From Bacteroidota bacterium (lineage in GTDB: Bacteria > Bacteroidota > Bacteroidia > AKYH767-A > 2013-40CM-41-45), in contig JADJFC010000016.1 of assembly GCA_016708785.1 (NCBI GenBank), forward strand, positions 1-64,000: DNA of 64,000 bases. The letters run 5' to 3'. This document shows, one piece after another, positions 8,569 to 19,242 of this stretch. A program made the position numbers and the translations under genes. Position 1 is the stretch's first letter. Every line of letters starts with the position of its first letter. Under the pieces are notes generated by a model, which saw only the letters and a list, made by a program, of their open reading frames with translations, was not told the DNA's origin and ran no database searches.

Positions 8569-11082
8569 TAATAGAACTTAGAAATTATATATCTATACTA
8601 CCTCAAGGTAGCGGAAAACCAATTCGTAGTGATGTAATCCTGATATTGCTATTTCTAATACGACTATCAAACCAAAATCTTCAAATTGAATTAATTAAAC
8701 GATGCTACTAATGATTTTTGAAAATATAAACTCAGGAAAACATTCATCAAGTTTATAAAGATACTTTGAATCATATTTGTACTCAATTAAAGATTGACAT
8801 AAGTTTAACATATTTGTCAAATTCAAAGCATATTGACAAGTTCATAGATGAAGCTTTTGAATTATAAATCACTATAAACCAAATTACTAAATTCATCTGA
8901 CAAAGCTTTTCTTCTTTTTTTCGTTCTGTTGCAATAGGACTAAATAGATTGAGTGTTTTCAATATGTCAAGTACTCCAACACTATTAAACAAAATTATTA
9001 TCAGAATTATTCACACCTAAGATAATGATTCCATCCTTGACCCTTTGCTGGGTATTCTGGAATATTAACCGATATCTACCAAACACACGAAAACAAAACT
9101 CTGCATTTTAATGCATGGAAATCCATGCTCCCACCGCCATTATTGGATATATTATTTTACTTTCTCCGGAATAAAATCCAACTTTTGAAATTACTGACTC
9201 ATTAACTAAATAAAATAATCCAACAAATATTAAATTTGATTGGATAGTTTGTCACCACTTTTCGATATTCTCCTTCAGACAAAAATTTATTTACACTCCT
9301 GATATTGGCATAGTTGATAATCAATTTGGGTCAATTATTCTTGCGTTAAATTATTAAAATCAAACGGAGAGGCCATCATTGTCGTTCCTGATAGTATATT
9401 ATCTTCAAAGCAAAAGTGCATTACAATTTAGAAAATACCTTATCGATAATTCATACCTAAAAACATTATATCATTGCTTAATAATGTATTTCTCCATATT
9501 CAAACTTGAAATGCCAATAATAATCCTCAAAAATCTGAAAAGAAAGATTTATCAATGTCTACTTTAGCTTTATTAAAGACGATTACTTCAAGCAAATTAA
9601 TAAATTATACTTTGAGGACCTTAATTTAAAATTCAGCAACTACCTTTTTGACATAAAAAACATTACTTTGAATGAACCAGAAATTAAGTACGAAAAACAA
9701 ACACTTATTGAAAATAATATCATTAAACATTTCAATTATGACCTTAATCCCAATAAATATCTTAACTCTTCACTAAATATTCCGTTTCTAAGAATGGTTA
9801 TCAACAGATAAGATGTCATTAAATTTAGCTCCGTAGGTATATTCGTGGATACAAAACTATATCAATCTTCTGGTAAATATCCTTATATTAGAATCAAAGA
9901 CCTTTCTGACCAGAGTGATATAAACAAATTTCAAACAGCTGATGTTTTTATTTCTGACACTTCAAATGAAAACATATCTAAATATATTGTTCAGAAAGGG
10001 AGTGTTTTAGTTGCTTTAAAAGGAAATAAACTAAAACCAACAACTTATAGTTCCGAAGAGCCTGCCATTACTGAAAGGAATAATGAGCATAATTCTAAAA
10101 TTATGAACAAATTACTCCGGAATATCTTATTCTTACAATTACAGCAACCATACTTGAGGAATAGCTCAACCAACAAGAATATGGAACATACATTCCGTAC
10201 TTTGCTCTTCAGAATTTCTTAAGCTCAATCAAAGTGCCATCCTTAGAGGAGCAAAATAAGGAGCTTGTCCGTTATTTGCAAATCGTACTGAAGAAAGTAA
10301 AAATATTGACTTAAAAACGAAAAGGAAATAATCACCTCATTTGTCGGTATTACCAAACATGGTATGTCACAAGCTCTCTCCACCATTAGTCATGAATTAA
10401 ACAGATTAAATTTGTTCATAAACACAAAGTAGAATCTGGAGACCCACCTTTTGGAATGACAACTTGTTAGAATTTGAAAAAGTAAGAAATAAAAATAAGA
10501 GAACTCTTCTGAGTTTACTCAAAATGAAGTATCAAGACTCCAAAAACATAAATCTTTCTTAGAACATTTAAAAAAGCAGAATCTTTTGCAAGAATCCGGG
10601 AGAAAACAGAAAAACACTTTTCTCAATTAATAAATTTATTCACGATGAGGTAAAAGTATCCTTCCCATCGGAAGACATAGAGTTCAAATTACAGGTGATG
10701 AATTTCTATTTTGGCAGCCCTTATCAAATTAGAACATAATGTTTTTGAATTTAATTGACAATTCACTTAAGCATGGTTTTCAGAAAATGATGGTGAACGA
10801 AAAAAAATCATTGAAATTCAAATTCGCAAAGGGACTGGCAACATGAACGATTATTTACATATTACATTTCAAAATAATGGAAAACCATTTCCACCTGGAT
10901 TTTCATTTGAAAAGTATATAAGCAAAAACACAACCTCTAACTCTAAGATTGGAACAGGGTTTGGCGGTTTTCTTATTAATCAAATCGTTTTAAATCATCA
11001 GGGTTCATTTGAATTAAATCCTAAAATCAATGACCCGTTAGACCCATTCCAAGTTTCATTTAATATTTATCTCCCGTTATAA
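8569..11082 (+). pseudogene. N6-adenine DNA methylase - TRD - GHKL ATPase, decayed fusion
   Basis: Reading across about fifteen shifts and stops gives one domain order. Methylase: motif I region NDSILDPLLGILEY near 9017-9060, motif IV relic FDWIVCHHFS near 9238-9270 (expected NPPF), then IIVVPDSILSSK near 9373-9400. Specificity part, open at 9845-10222: GKYPYIRIKDLSDQSDINKF and YIVQKGSVLVALKG, followed by IKVPSLEEQNKELVRYL, typical of type I HsdS half-repeats. Sensor part: ALSTISHELNRL, N-box MFLNLIDNSLKHGF, G1 NNGKPFPPGFSF and G2 KIGTGFGGFLINQI (the last open at 10843-11082), a histidine-kinase-like ATPase. The parts are all in order on one strand with no internal start that looks real, so I infer one ancestral protein of about 830 aa, but two or three genes cannot be excluded. 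Confidence 0.65.
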
Positions 11083-11084
11083 CA

Positions 11085-11963
11085 ATGGCAAAAGACAAAA
11101 GACAAATTGAAGTCTTACTTATTGATGATGAAGATAATTTTCGTTCATCATTCATACTTGATGCTAAAAGCCATAGAATACTTATTAAGGGATATAATAA
11201 TTTAGAATCAGCACTTGAATGTTTGGAGGAAAACAAAAAAATAAAATTTGTAATTCTCGATGCGAAATGTTTCGTAAATGAAAATCAAAAAACTGGCGAA
11301 GAGGACGTTGAATTTTTGATGTATGCTCCAAGAGCTATTGAAAAAATACAACAACAACAAAACCGATTGATTCCTATGTGTATTTACACAGGATACTCAG
11401 AATACTCCCGGATAAGCATAAAGGACTTGGTCTTAAAATATTTGGAAAAAGGACTTCAACCCGATAAACTATTTCATTTTATTTGAGAATCTGTCGAAAC
11501 ATGGATGACGTAGTAGTAGCAAACGAGTATTCTGATGTATTCGAATTTGTAGATGATTTTTTTGACATAGCTAACACTTCACTTATAATCGATTTGTTGA
11601 AAAAAGATTCATTTTTAATAAGTGAGAGTGCTGTACTAATAAAAAATTTATCAGCACTTAGAAGATTAAATGAGCATCTGATGGATATCGCCTGTGAAAA
11701 TATATTGAAGGTAAATGTCTCAGACATTACCACTAACAGCGGAAAGAGGACAGTTGATATAATGGATGCACTTGAAAAACACATTAAAATTCAAAGTCAA
11801 TATCATTTACAGTAAAAGGTATATATTATAATAGTAAGTACATACGGGAAATCATAATCCAAGTGAGGATGACGCAGATAATTATTTACCATCTAAATAT
11901 TTGATTGCTCAAATGACATTTGGACTATTAGAATCCATAAAGTGGTTTAATAAAATAATTTAG
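11085..11963 (+). pseudogene. Response-regulator receiver protein with C-terminal domain, frameshifted
   Basis: The receiver domain is intact at 11085-11486: acidic pair D14-D15 (LLIDDED), phospho-acceptor D59 (VILDAKC), T102 (CIYTGY) and K122 (YLEKGL). A shift at about 11483 leads into 11483-11815 (DDVVVANEYSDVFEFVDDFF, then SALRRLNEHLMDIACENI), and after another shift the path ends with PSEDDADNYLPSKYLIAQMT and GLLESIKWFNKII at 11963. The C-terminal region is alpha-helical and not a recognisable HTH output domain. The start lies 2 bp after the GHKL stop, so it was cotranscribed with the methylase/ATPase. Its probable partner is that ATPase. Confidence 0.65.
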
Positions 11964-12107
11964 AGTAGATAAAAAGTATATGATTATACGTACAAGTACA
12001 GTTTGGAACCAAAAAACGGTCGGTTGCAATACTTCCAATGGATACTTTAAACGAAGCTTGTTTGATTTACTAATATTTCCACTCCACATGACTGGAAATT
12101 TCAGACT

Positions 12108-12190
12108 AATTGACCCCCACGTTTCATTTTAAATTGACCCCCGTGTTTCAGGGGAAATTGACCCCCTTGTTTCACACCAAATTGACCCCC
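12108..12190. repeat. IS21 left-end transposase-binding repeats (4 copies, 24-bp period)
   Basis: AATTGACCCCC occurs at 12108, 12132, 12156 and 12180, exactly 24 bp apart, usually followed by a GTTTCA-like half. IS21-family elements have two or three such repeats at each end that bind IstA; four perfectly phased copies put the sites about 2.3 helical turns apart. Confidence 0.8.
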
Positions 12191-12276
12191 TGTTTTTATG
12201 TCTGATAGATGAGTGATTTAACTTGTCCATAGCTCTGTAATTTATGATGCAACTTGTGTCATAAATATAGAGAAAA

Positions 12277-13833
12277 ATGGCAAATAAACTCATCGGAATG
12301 AATAAAATTAAACAGATCATCCGCCTTTATACTCATAGTAAGGGTACCAAATTTATAAGTGTGCAAACGGGCATTGCGCGAAATACGGTAAAGAAATACA
12401 TCCGCATTTTCCGGGAATCTCATCTGACATACGATGAATTAAATATGATTCCTGAACAGGATCTTATCCAACTATTTGGCAAACCTCCCCTTGTGCTAGA
12501 ACTGAGCAATCGGGAAAAAGATTTGCTTTCGTTCTATCCTTACATGGACAAAGCACTTCGTCGTACAGGAATGACGCGGGAAAAAATTTGGAAAGAGTAT
12601 TTAGTAAAATACCCCGACGGATATAAATACACTCGCTTCTGTATCGGTTATCGTCAGTGGTCCAATCGTGTCAACCCTACCATGCACATGGTGCACAAGG
12701 CAGGAGATAAAATGTTCATTGATTACGCAGGAGAAAAATTACATATCGTTGATGTTCTAAGTGGAGAGATTATAGAAGTAGAAGTTTTTGTTGCCATCCT
12801 TGGTTGCAGTCAACTAACCTATGCACAAGCTAGTTTGTCTCAACAGAAAGAAGATTTTATTACGGCATGTGAAAACGCTTTGCATTTTTTTGGTGGAGTT
12901 CCACAAGCTGTAGTGCCGGACAATTTAAAATCAGCCGTTACAAAAAGCAGTAAGTACGAGCCAACATTGAACGAAGCGTTTGAAGATTTTGCTGAACACT
13001 ATCAGTTTACTGCTCTTCCTGCTCGCGCTTACCGGCCGAGAGACAAGTCATTGGTGGAAGGAGCTGTGAGAATTATCTACAACCGTATTTACGCAAATCT
13101 GCCACAACAACCGGTAGCTTCATTAGAAGAACTGAATAAACTGATTTTGTTTTATACTCTGGAACATAACTCCACACCGATGAAAGGAAGGAATTACACA
13201 CGATTACAACAGTTCGAAGAAGTTGAGCGAAAGGCACTACAAGACTTACCAAAGCTGCGATATGAGTTCAAGCATCAGAGCATCGTCACCGTTATGAAAA
13301 GTGGGCACGTTTGTCTGGGTGAAGACAAGCATTATTACAGTGTACCGTTTAAATACATCGGCTACAAAGTAAAAATTATTTACTCCGCTTCAATTGTAGA
13401 AATTTATTACAAATACGAACGCATCGCTTTACATACTCGATTGCGAAGTCCGCACAATTATACTTCTGTAGAAAGCCATCTGGCCTCGACGCATCGTTTT
13501 GTGAGTGAGTGGTCAACAGAACGTTTTATCAAATGGGCAGAATCGATTCATCCCGATGTAAAATTATTTATCGAAGGCATCTTTGAGAAAAAACAACACC
13601 CGGAACAATCCTACAAATCCTGCTTAGGTGTTTTGGGCTTTGAAAAGAAAGTAGGCACAGACCGATTGATCAAGGCCTGTCAGCGAGCTATGGAATATGG
13701 TCATTACAATTACAAGATCATTCAAAACATCTTGGAGAAAGGAATGGACACGATGCAGGACGAAGAACAAGAAGAACCAACAACAGAAATGCCTTCTCAC
13801 GAAAATATCCGTGGTGAAGAATACTATCAATAA
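12277..13833 (+). CDS. istA: IS21-family transposase IstA
   Basis: 518 aa, full length for the family. N-terminal HTH: residues about 8-45 (MNKIKQIIRLYTHSKG, then IARNTVKKYIRIF). The DDE integrase core follows, with D149 in MFIDYAGEK, D215 in AVVPDNLKSAV and E261 in KSLVEGAVRIIYN. A C-terminal beta-barrel-like segment follows (YYSVPFKYIGYKVKI). IstA cuts and joins the element ends and works with the ATPase IstB. Codon use is richer in G+C than in the decayed genes upstream, as expected for a recent arrival. No frameshift is seen. Confidence 0.95.
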   Translation: MANKLIGMNKIKQIIRLYTHSKGTKFISVQTGIARNTVKKYIRIFRESHLTYDELNMIPEQDLIQLFGKPPLVLELSNREKDLLSFYPYMDKALRRTGMTREKIWKEYLVKYPDGYKYTRFCIGYRQWSNRVNPTMHMVHKAGDKMFIDYAGEKLHIVDVLSGEIIEVEVFVAILGCSQLTYAQASLSQQKEDFITACENALHFFGGVPQAVVPDNLKSAVTKSSKYEPTLNEAFEDFAEHYQFTALPARAYRPRDKSLVEGAVRIIYNRIYANLPQQPVASLEELNKLILFYTLEHNSTPMKGRNYTRLQQFEEVERKALQDLPKLRYEFKHQSIVTVMKSGHVCLGEDKHYYSVPFKYIGYKVKIIYSASIVEIYYKYERIALHTRLRSPHNYTSVESHLASTHRFVSEWSTERFIKWAESIHPDVKLFIEGIFEKKQHPEQSYKSCLGVLGFEKKVGTDRLIKACQRAMEYGHYNYKIIQNILEKGMDTMQDEEQEEPTTEMPSHENIRGEEYYQ

Positions 13834-13857
13834 GTTAAACTCTAAAAAACAAAAATC

Positions 13858-14601
13858 ATGAATGAAGCAACGTTGCAAAAAATGAAAAACATGAAGTTCT
13901 ATGGAATGATGCGGGCCTTTAGCACCACATTAGAATCAGGACAAACCAGTCGCTACACACCAGATGAAATGGTAGGGTTCTTAGTAGAATCGGAGTGGGA
14001 CGAACGACACAACCGTAAGATTGATCGCGGCTTAAAGAACGCTAAGTTCCGTTACAAAGCAAACATCGAAGATCTGATCTTCGATCAAAAACGGAACCTT
14101 GACAAGAATGAAGTTCATCGTCTTGCAGACTGTACATTTATTGGCAAGAAACAAAACATCATCATCACCGGAAGTACCGGGGTGGGAAAAAGTTATCTGG
14201 CATCCGCATTGGGTTATCAGGCTTGTATCAATGGCTACAAAATTATTTACTCTAACACCTCTAAGCTGATCAGTAAATTAAAAATGGCAAAGGCCGATGG
14301 CTCCTACATCCGTGAAATGCTACGTATCGAAAAACAAGACCTTCTCATACTCGATGATTTTGGTCTGCAACCCTTCGATGCACAAGGCCGGGCTTCGCTT
14401 ATGGAAATCGTTGAAGATCGTCATGGTAAAAGTTCATTGATGATCACATCGCAAGTTCCGGTAAAACAATGGTTCGATCTGATCGGTGAAAAAACAATTG
14501 CTGACGCCATCCTGGACCGCATTGTTCACGATTCTATCCGCATTGAATTAAAAGGCGAATCATTGAGAAAAAGAAAAAGCAGAAACAGTAGAAATGAATG
14601 A
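13858..14601 (+). CDS. istB: IS21-family helper ATPase IstB
   Basis: 247 aa. AAA+ ATPase of the DnaC/IstB type: Walker A GSTGVGKS at residues 105-112, Walker B LLILDDFGL at 162-170, and the sensor-I region SLMITSQVPV near 196-205. The N-terminal helical domain carries M-x-F-x-GM-x-RA typical of IstB. IstB remodels target DNA and activates IstA. It starts 24 bp after istA and has no premature stop. Confidence 0.95.
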   Translation: MNEATLQKMKNMKFYGMMRAFSTTLESGQTSRYTPDEMVGFLVESEWDERHNRKIDRGLKNAKFRYKANIEDLIFDQKRNLDKNEVHRLADCTFIGKKQNIIITGSTGVGKSYLASALGYQACINGYKIIYSNTSKLISKLKMAKADGSYIREMLRIEKQDLLILDDFGLQPFDAQGRASLMEIVEDRHGKSSLMITSQVPVKQWFDLIGEKTIADAILDRIVHDSIRIELKGESLRKRKSRNSRNE

Positions 14602-14647
14602 TGAAAATTAATATCTTACACTAACATTTATCACAATCTGTCGGGGC

Positions 14648-15037
14648 ATGAAAGTCTACGAAGCAGATAAAGTAACGGATAAACTTCGCAAGAATGGAAT
14701 TGATGCTGCAGCCATGCACAGTAAGAAAAGTCAGGGTGCAAGAACGGATGCGTTGTCACGTTTCAAGTCAGGGAAGCTTCCCGTACTTGTTGCAACCGAT
14801 CTCATCTCTCGTGGAATTGACATCAAATTTTTACCACACGTTATCAATTACGAATTACCTCGTTCGCCGAAAGATTACATACATCGAATAGGAAGAACCG
14901 GTCGGGCCGAAAATCCGGGTGAAGCAATTACATTTGTCACTCCCGAAGACGTTCATCATTTCCGTGTTATTCAAAAGAAAATGGGTAAGTGGGTAACGAT
15001 GATTGATAGTGAGGGAATGGATTTGAGTGGGTTTTAA
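14648..15037 (+). pseudogene. DEAD-box RNA helicase (RhlE-like), C-terminal fragment
   Basis: Only the second RecA domain is present: the residues VYEADKVTDKLRKNGIDAAA open it, then motif IVa/V KLPVLVATDLISRGIDI and motif VI YIHRIGRTGRAENPG, ending about 30 aa later. The whole first domain (Q motif, Walker A, DEAD) is absent and the fragment begins 46 bp after istB. RhlE-type helicases act in ribosome and RNA metabolism. The fragment marks the point where the island/IS replaced the 5' part of a chromosomal gene. The sequence left is clean, so the truncation is probably recent. Confidence 0.9.
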
Positions 15038-15216
15038 TTGAATTCTTCATCTTGCAGTTGGTGTTTTGATGTATGATGACAGAAGTTCGAACTATTTTCT
15101 GTACTCTTGATTCTTAAATTTCTGATATCGCCGGGAATATAAATATTTATTCAATTAAAGGCGCAATGTCATCTTGTACAGTTATCGGTATTCCATAGTG
15201 TCTTAGAGAATTTCAA

Positions 15217-17882
15217 ATGAAAATAAAATTACTCGCCTTATTGATGGCATTGCTTTTTGCAAAAGAAATTAGTGCACAGGGGTATGATCAGTTTGTTTGG
15301 ACTACTTCAGCTCCATCATTAGGCGCCAAAAATGTTTTAAGGTTTGGTGCTGATGATTCACTTTATATAGGTGCAAGGGGATTATTTGTTTATAAGGATA
15401 CAACTATTAATCATTATTCTTTTTACCCTCAAGCCGGTTATAATGTCCGGGCTTTGGCGTTCGAAAATAATGATGTTTGGCTTGGAACTGATAGCGGGAT
15501 TGTGAAGAGGTCTGGAAGTGTGATTCAGGTATACAATAAAAGTAATACCGGAATGAATTGCAATATGATCAATGACGTATGCTTTAGAGGTGCTGATCTC
15601 TACATTGGAACTGATAGTGGTATTACAATTTTTAATGGAAGCACATGGATAAATATTTTAATGGCAGATCTCCAATTGACAGCGCCGCCTATTTCAATAG
15701 GTTTAAATTCCTATGGAATTTATTTGCTTGATAATTTTGGAAATATCGTGTGTAGCTCGGGCTCAGTATGGAGAGTAATTTATAGTTCAACAAATTTTGC
15801 ATATAGACCAAGTAAATTCGAAATGATATATTAGATACTCTTTTTATTCCTGACTTTCCGGCATTTATCACAGACACTCTTGTTCACTTTATTGAAGTTC
15901 CATTTGATCCTTGTCTTTTTAAGGATGATTTGCTTACAAAAGGTTATTTATTTCCGAATCCTGTTTCTCATGATAAATTATTAACGATTGGCGAAGGTGC
16001 TTTGGACCTTAGATATCTGCTGAATTGTGTGAATTTAGAACCTGACCTAAGTAATGTCAAGAAGTTTGCCGGTGGTCAACTTGGAAGTAATTTCAATCTG
16101 ATTACAGACGGTGAACTATACGATTTCGATTCCTCAGGAAAACTTTATTGGATTAATAGAACCACTTCAAAACAGATCTTTTCAATGCACTTTGAATTGG
16201 ATTCTTTTCCAGCGAATGTTCCATATGAAGTATGCCCATACCTCGACATCAATCAAGTCCGTGCAAGAGTATGGAATAATGGAACTATGTTTTGGGATCT
16301 TACAGGGGAGGCATTGTATGAAGTTCCAAAAGGTTCAGGGAAGACTGCAATTTTTGGAAATGGACTTTGGATAGGTGGATTAGATCAAAGCAATCAATTG
16401 CATATAGCGGCGCAAACATATAGACAAAGCGGAAGTGATTTCTGGCCGGGACCATTGGACACTGTGAATGCATCAATTGACTCTGCTACTCATGCTGCAT
16501 TTGATACGATCTGGAAAATCAACAGAAGTACAATCGATGATTTTATCTGGCGGTATGCAACAGGACAAGTTCAGAATGGATCCTGGACAGTGCCTGACAT
16601 AATTTTAAACTGGCCTGCTCATGGTTCAGGAAATTATTCGCATGATCTTGCTCCTTATTACGATTTTAATCAGGATGGAAATTATAATCCTTATGATGGT
16701 GATTATCCTGATGTGAAAGGAAGCCAGATGATCTGGTCTGTTTTCAATGATAATTTTGCTTTTCACGATGAAACAAATTCTGACCGAAATCTCGGAGTGG
16801 AAATTCAGATGTCAGCTTATGCCTATAACTGTCCAATGGCTATCAATGATGACAGCGTGATCAACTACACAACCTTTTATCATTACGATATTATCAATCG
16901 TTCGGATACAGATTACCATGATGTTTATCTGGGTGTATATACAGATGTCGATCTAGGTAATTATCTCGATGATTATGTTGGCTGTGATACTGTAAATGAC
17001 TTTGGGTTTGCTTATAATGGGGATGATGATGATGAAGGTCTATTAGGCTATGGTTTACATCCTCCAATGATCAACAACGTAATTCTTGAAGGACCAGAAG
17101 CCACTGCGCAAGATGGAATTGACAATGATCACGATGGTGCAACAGACGAGTTAGATGAAAAGTGTATGATGAATAATTTTACGTATTGGAATAACGATGC
17201 TTCGCCGATTGGAAATCCAAGTACAGCTCAAGATTACTATTATCGTATCCAATCGCGGTGGAAAGATGGTTCCCATGTAATGTTAGGAGGGAGTGGCTAC
17301 GCTCAAGTAAATCGGGACTCTACAAATTATATGTTCAGCGCAGTGCCATATAGTGGAATGTTCTGGTCTGAATTAGTACCTGATGGACCGGGGTCTACAC
17401 CAAATACTCCAAACGATAGACGGTTTCTAATTTCAGCCGGCCCTTTCAATTTAGTTGCTCATCAAGAAAAATCAATTGACTTCGCCTATGTTTATTCGCG
17501 CGACTCTCGGTATTCAAATGGATTAACAACTTCAATAGCAAAGAATACACAAGATGTTTTACGGATCAAACAATTTTACGAAAGCAATACATTCCCATGC
17601 GACAATGTGATCTCAGTTGAAGAAATTGAAGATTTGCAACTGGGAGTTTTTCCTAATCCGGCAGACCAATATATTGACGTTGTTTTTCATTCTAAGGGGA
17701 ATTCAGAAAAGCAATTACAAATAACGGATTTATTGGGGCAGATTATTTATTCGAAAAAAATCAACTCAGAAAGAAGCATTAGAATTGCAACCGATAGCTT
17801 TACGGCCGGTTTGTATTTCATAAACATCTCTTCAAGAGCACATTCATCTACAAAAAAATTCGTTGTCCAACATAGCAATTAA
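15217..17882 (+). pseudogene. Large secreted T9SS-sorted protein, split by one frameshift
   Basis: Part 1 (15217-15834) has a signal peptide (MKIKLLALLMALLFAKEISA) and repeats like the two-component-regulator propeller (VWLGTDSGIVKR, LYIGTDSGITIF). Part 2 runs from about 15834 in another frame: LDTLFIPDFPAFITDTLVHF precedes the first Met at 15930 and carries on to 17882. The two halves join by one base between 15813 and 15832, giving about 888 aa. The C-terminus (GVFPNPADQYIDVVF, ITDLLGQIIYS, GLYFINIS) is a type A T9SS sorting domain. The middle has Asp-rich, calcium-binding-like turns (DNDHDGATDELDEKC). The product would be exported and anchored at the cell surface; its function is unknown. 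Alternatively the lesion is a sequencing error. Confidence 0.75.
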
Positions 17883-17965
17883 TCATTGTTGAATTGGTAA
17901 CTCTCTATTGCAATATTCGACGCACATTGCTACTCACAACTTACTAATTACCACTAACTAAAGGG

Positions 17966-18559
17966 TCACTTCCATATCCTAAAATCAAACTCCAATTTAT
18001 TCTTCTGAATCAACGTCCGCCAGTCAATAAACAAAAGCGCGCCGATCATGATTAATCCGACAGCTAAGCTTAGCGTACTTTTCCATGTGAGCACATTTTC
18101 AAAAATAGCTTTCGAATTTTCTGTGGCGTACTTTCCTAAAAAATACTGCAATCGTGTCGCTGATAAATTTCCCGATAAAAATGCAGGAATAATATTGATC
18201 GGTTTAACTTTCGCAATACCGGCTGCAAGAAAAAGTGGTGTAGTAGGAAGTGGCATCAATGAATAAGCCAGAATAAAGACATGACTTCGCCAACCTCTTT
18301 CTTTCATTTCAGTGCCTAGAAATTCGATATCTTCCGTTTTCGCTCTTTTGAAAATTCTTCCTGCTAAATGGGGAATGTAAAGTGTGAGTATATACCTTCC
18401 CAGAATAGATCCGGCTACACCAATGATTATTACCAACCAAATATTGAGATCAAACAAGATCTGCAAAGTAACCATAATCGTAAATGCAGGAGGAAAAGGA
18501 AAGGGCACTACATCAAAAATAAATGCTCCCAGAAAGACCAGGAAATAGTGAAACCACAT
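17966..18559 (-). CDS. DedA/VTT-like membrane protein
   Basis: 197 aa with four to five hydrophobic segments. An N-terminal re-entrant-like stretch FDVVPFPFPPAFTI and a central SLMPLPTTPLFLAAGIAKV match the SNARE-associated/VTT pattern (G/F-xx-R-xx-P, here with Pro-rich loops). The family takes part in membrane lipid scrambling or homeostasis. There is no operon partner. The assignment rests on general pattern and is moderate. Confidence 0.55.
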   Translation of the reverse strand: MWFHYFLVFLGAFIFDVVPFPFPPAFTIMVTLQILFDLNIWLVIIIGVAGSILGRYILTLYIPHLAGRIFKRAKTEDIEFLGTEMKERGWRSHVFILAYSLMPLPTTPLFLAAGIAKVKPINIIPAFLSGNLSATRLQYFLGKYATENSKAIFENVLTWKSTLSLAVGLIMIGALLFIDWRTLIQKNKLEFDFRIWK

Positions 18560-18617
18560 ATGTTGCTATTGAGTGACTTGAAATCAGATATTTCTATGGA
18601 TAAAGATAGGGAATTTT

Positions 18618-18711
18618 AACACTAAGATCACTAAAATTTTAGCCACGAATTCACGAATGAATTATTTTTTATTCGTGAATTCGTGGCTAAAACTTACACG
18701 ATCTTAGTGTT
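18618..18711. repeat. Long inverted repeat (hairpin) between convergent genes
   Basis: Inner arms of 22 bp are perfectly complementary (18637-18658 and 18671-18692, with the core TTAGCCACGAATTCACGAAT), separated by 12 nt. Outer arms of 12 bp (18618-18629 AACACTAAGATC and 18700-18711) also pair, with a 7+7-nt internal loop between. It is too long for an ordinary terminator and lacks a clean T-run, so it is probably a mobile-type palindromic repeat. It fills much of the 250-bp gap 18560-18807. Confidence 0.7.
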
Positions 18712-18807
18712 TTATTTTCTGTTTTTATTTAGACAAGGTAATCTGCGTGTATTATTCTTTTTTTTGTTTAGTTTTGAAATTGCTTACCTTATAAAACATA
18801 AAAACCG

Positions 18808-19242
18808 ATGGCAAAGCTTGAAGCACTTTTCGTTAGTCCCGAATGCGACATCTATTACAACACTGAATTGCATATAGTGCAATCACGCTGGAAAGGTGTT
18901 TATGCTGAGGGACAAAGACTTCAGGAGATTTTTGACCAGCTTATATTGGCACTTCAGGTGAAAAAGTGCTCAATGATAATTGCTGATGCAAGAGAGATGT
19001 TTGTGATTTCACCTAAAGATAGGCAGTGGACGATTGACGAGTGGTATCCTCGTGCAGTTAAAGCAGGATTCAAATACCAAGGACTGATCTTAAGTAAAGA
19101 CACGTTCAATGAGCTTTCTGTTAAACAGATCTCCGCTCATTACGATGAGAACAAAGTAACAACCATGTACTTTACTTCGCCTTCGGTTGCATTGGATTGG
19201 GTGCGGTCGGTTTCAAGTGAAGAACGAATTTTAAGAAAATGA
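18808..19242 (+). CDS. STAS/SpoIIAA-like hypothetical protein, 144 aa
   Basis: A soluble alpha/beta protein without a signal peptide. The pattern IYYNTELHIVQSRWKGVYAE ... CSMIIADAREMFVISPKDRQ ... GLILSKDTF ... VTTMYFTSPSVALDWV follows the small Bacteroidota STAS-fold proteins: beta strand, W-x-G, central 'xxDxR' strand, and a C-terminal 'F-x-S-xxxAxxWL' helix. These are thought to be regulatory or scaffolding proteins; no ligand is known. It stands alone. Confidence 0.5.
   Translation: MAKLEALFVSPECDIYYNTELHIVQSRWKGVYAEGQRLQEIFDQLILALQVKKCSMIIADAREMFVISPKDRQWTIDEWYPRAVKAGFKYQGLILSKDTFNELSVKQISAHYDENKVTTMYFTSPSVALDWVRSVSSEERILRK

Larger units (their letters stand above)
12089..14601 (+). mobile_element. 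IS21-family insertion sequence, right end missing
   Basis: It contains istA and istB in the standard order with a 24-bp gap. The left end carries the multiple internal repeats typical of IS21 ends (12108-12190). The left boundary is put at the TG dinucleotide at 12089 on family grounds (ends are TG...CA) and is approximate. After the istB stop at 14601 no copy of the AATTGACCCCC repeat in inverted orientation occurs before the helicase fragment at 14648, so the right end has been lost, probably by a deletion that also removed the 5' part of the helicase gene. Both transposition genes look intact. Confidence 0.8.

Noticed and set aside
11483..11815. Separate intact gene of 110 codons after the receiver
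   Set aside because: It begins inside the receiver's last codon in another frame and continues after its own stop in a third; a frameshifted C-terminal domain is more likely, though an independent small gene is not excluded.
12129..12320. 63-codon minus-strand frame at the IS left end
   Set aside because: It reads the AATTGACCCCC repeats backwards (the RGSI-type repeats) and overlaps the istA start.
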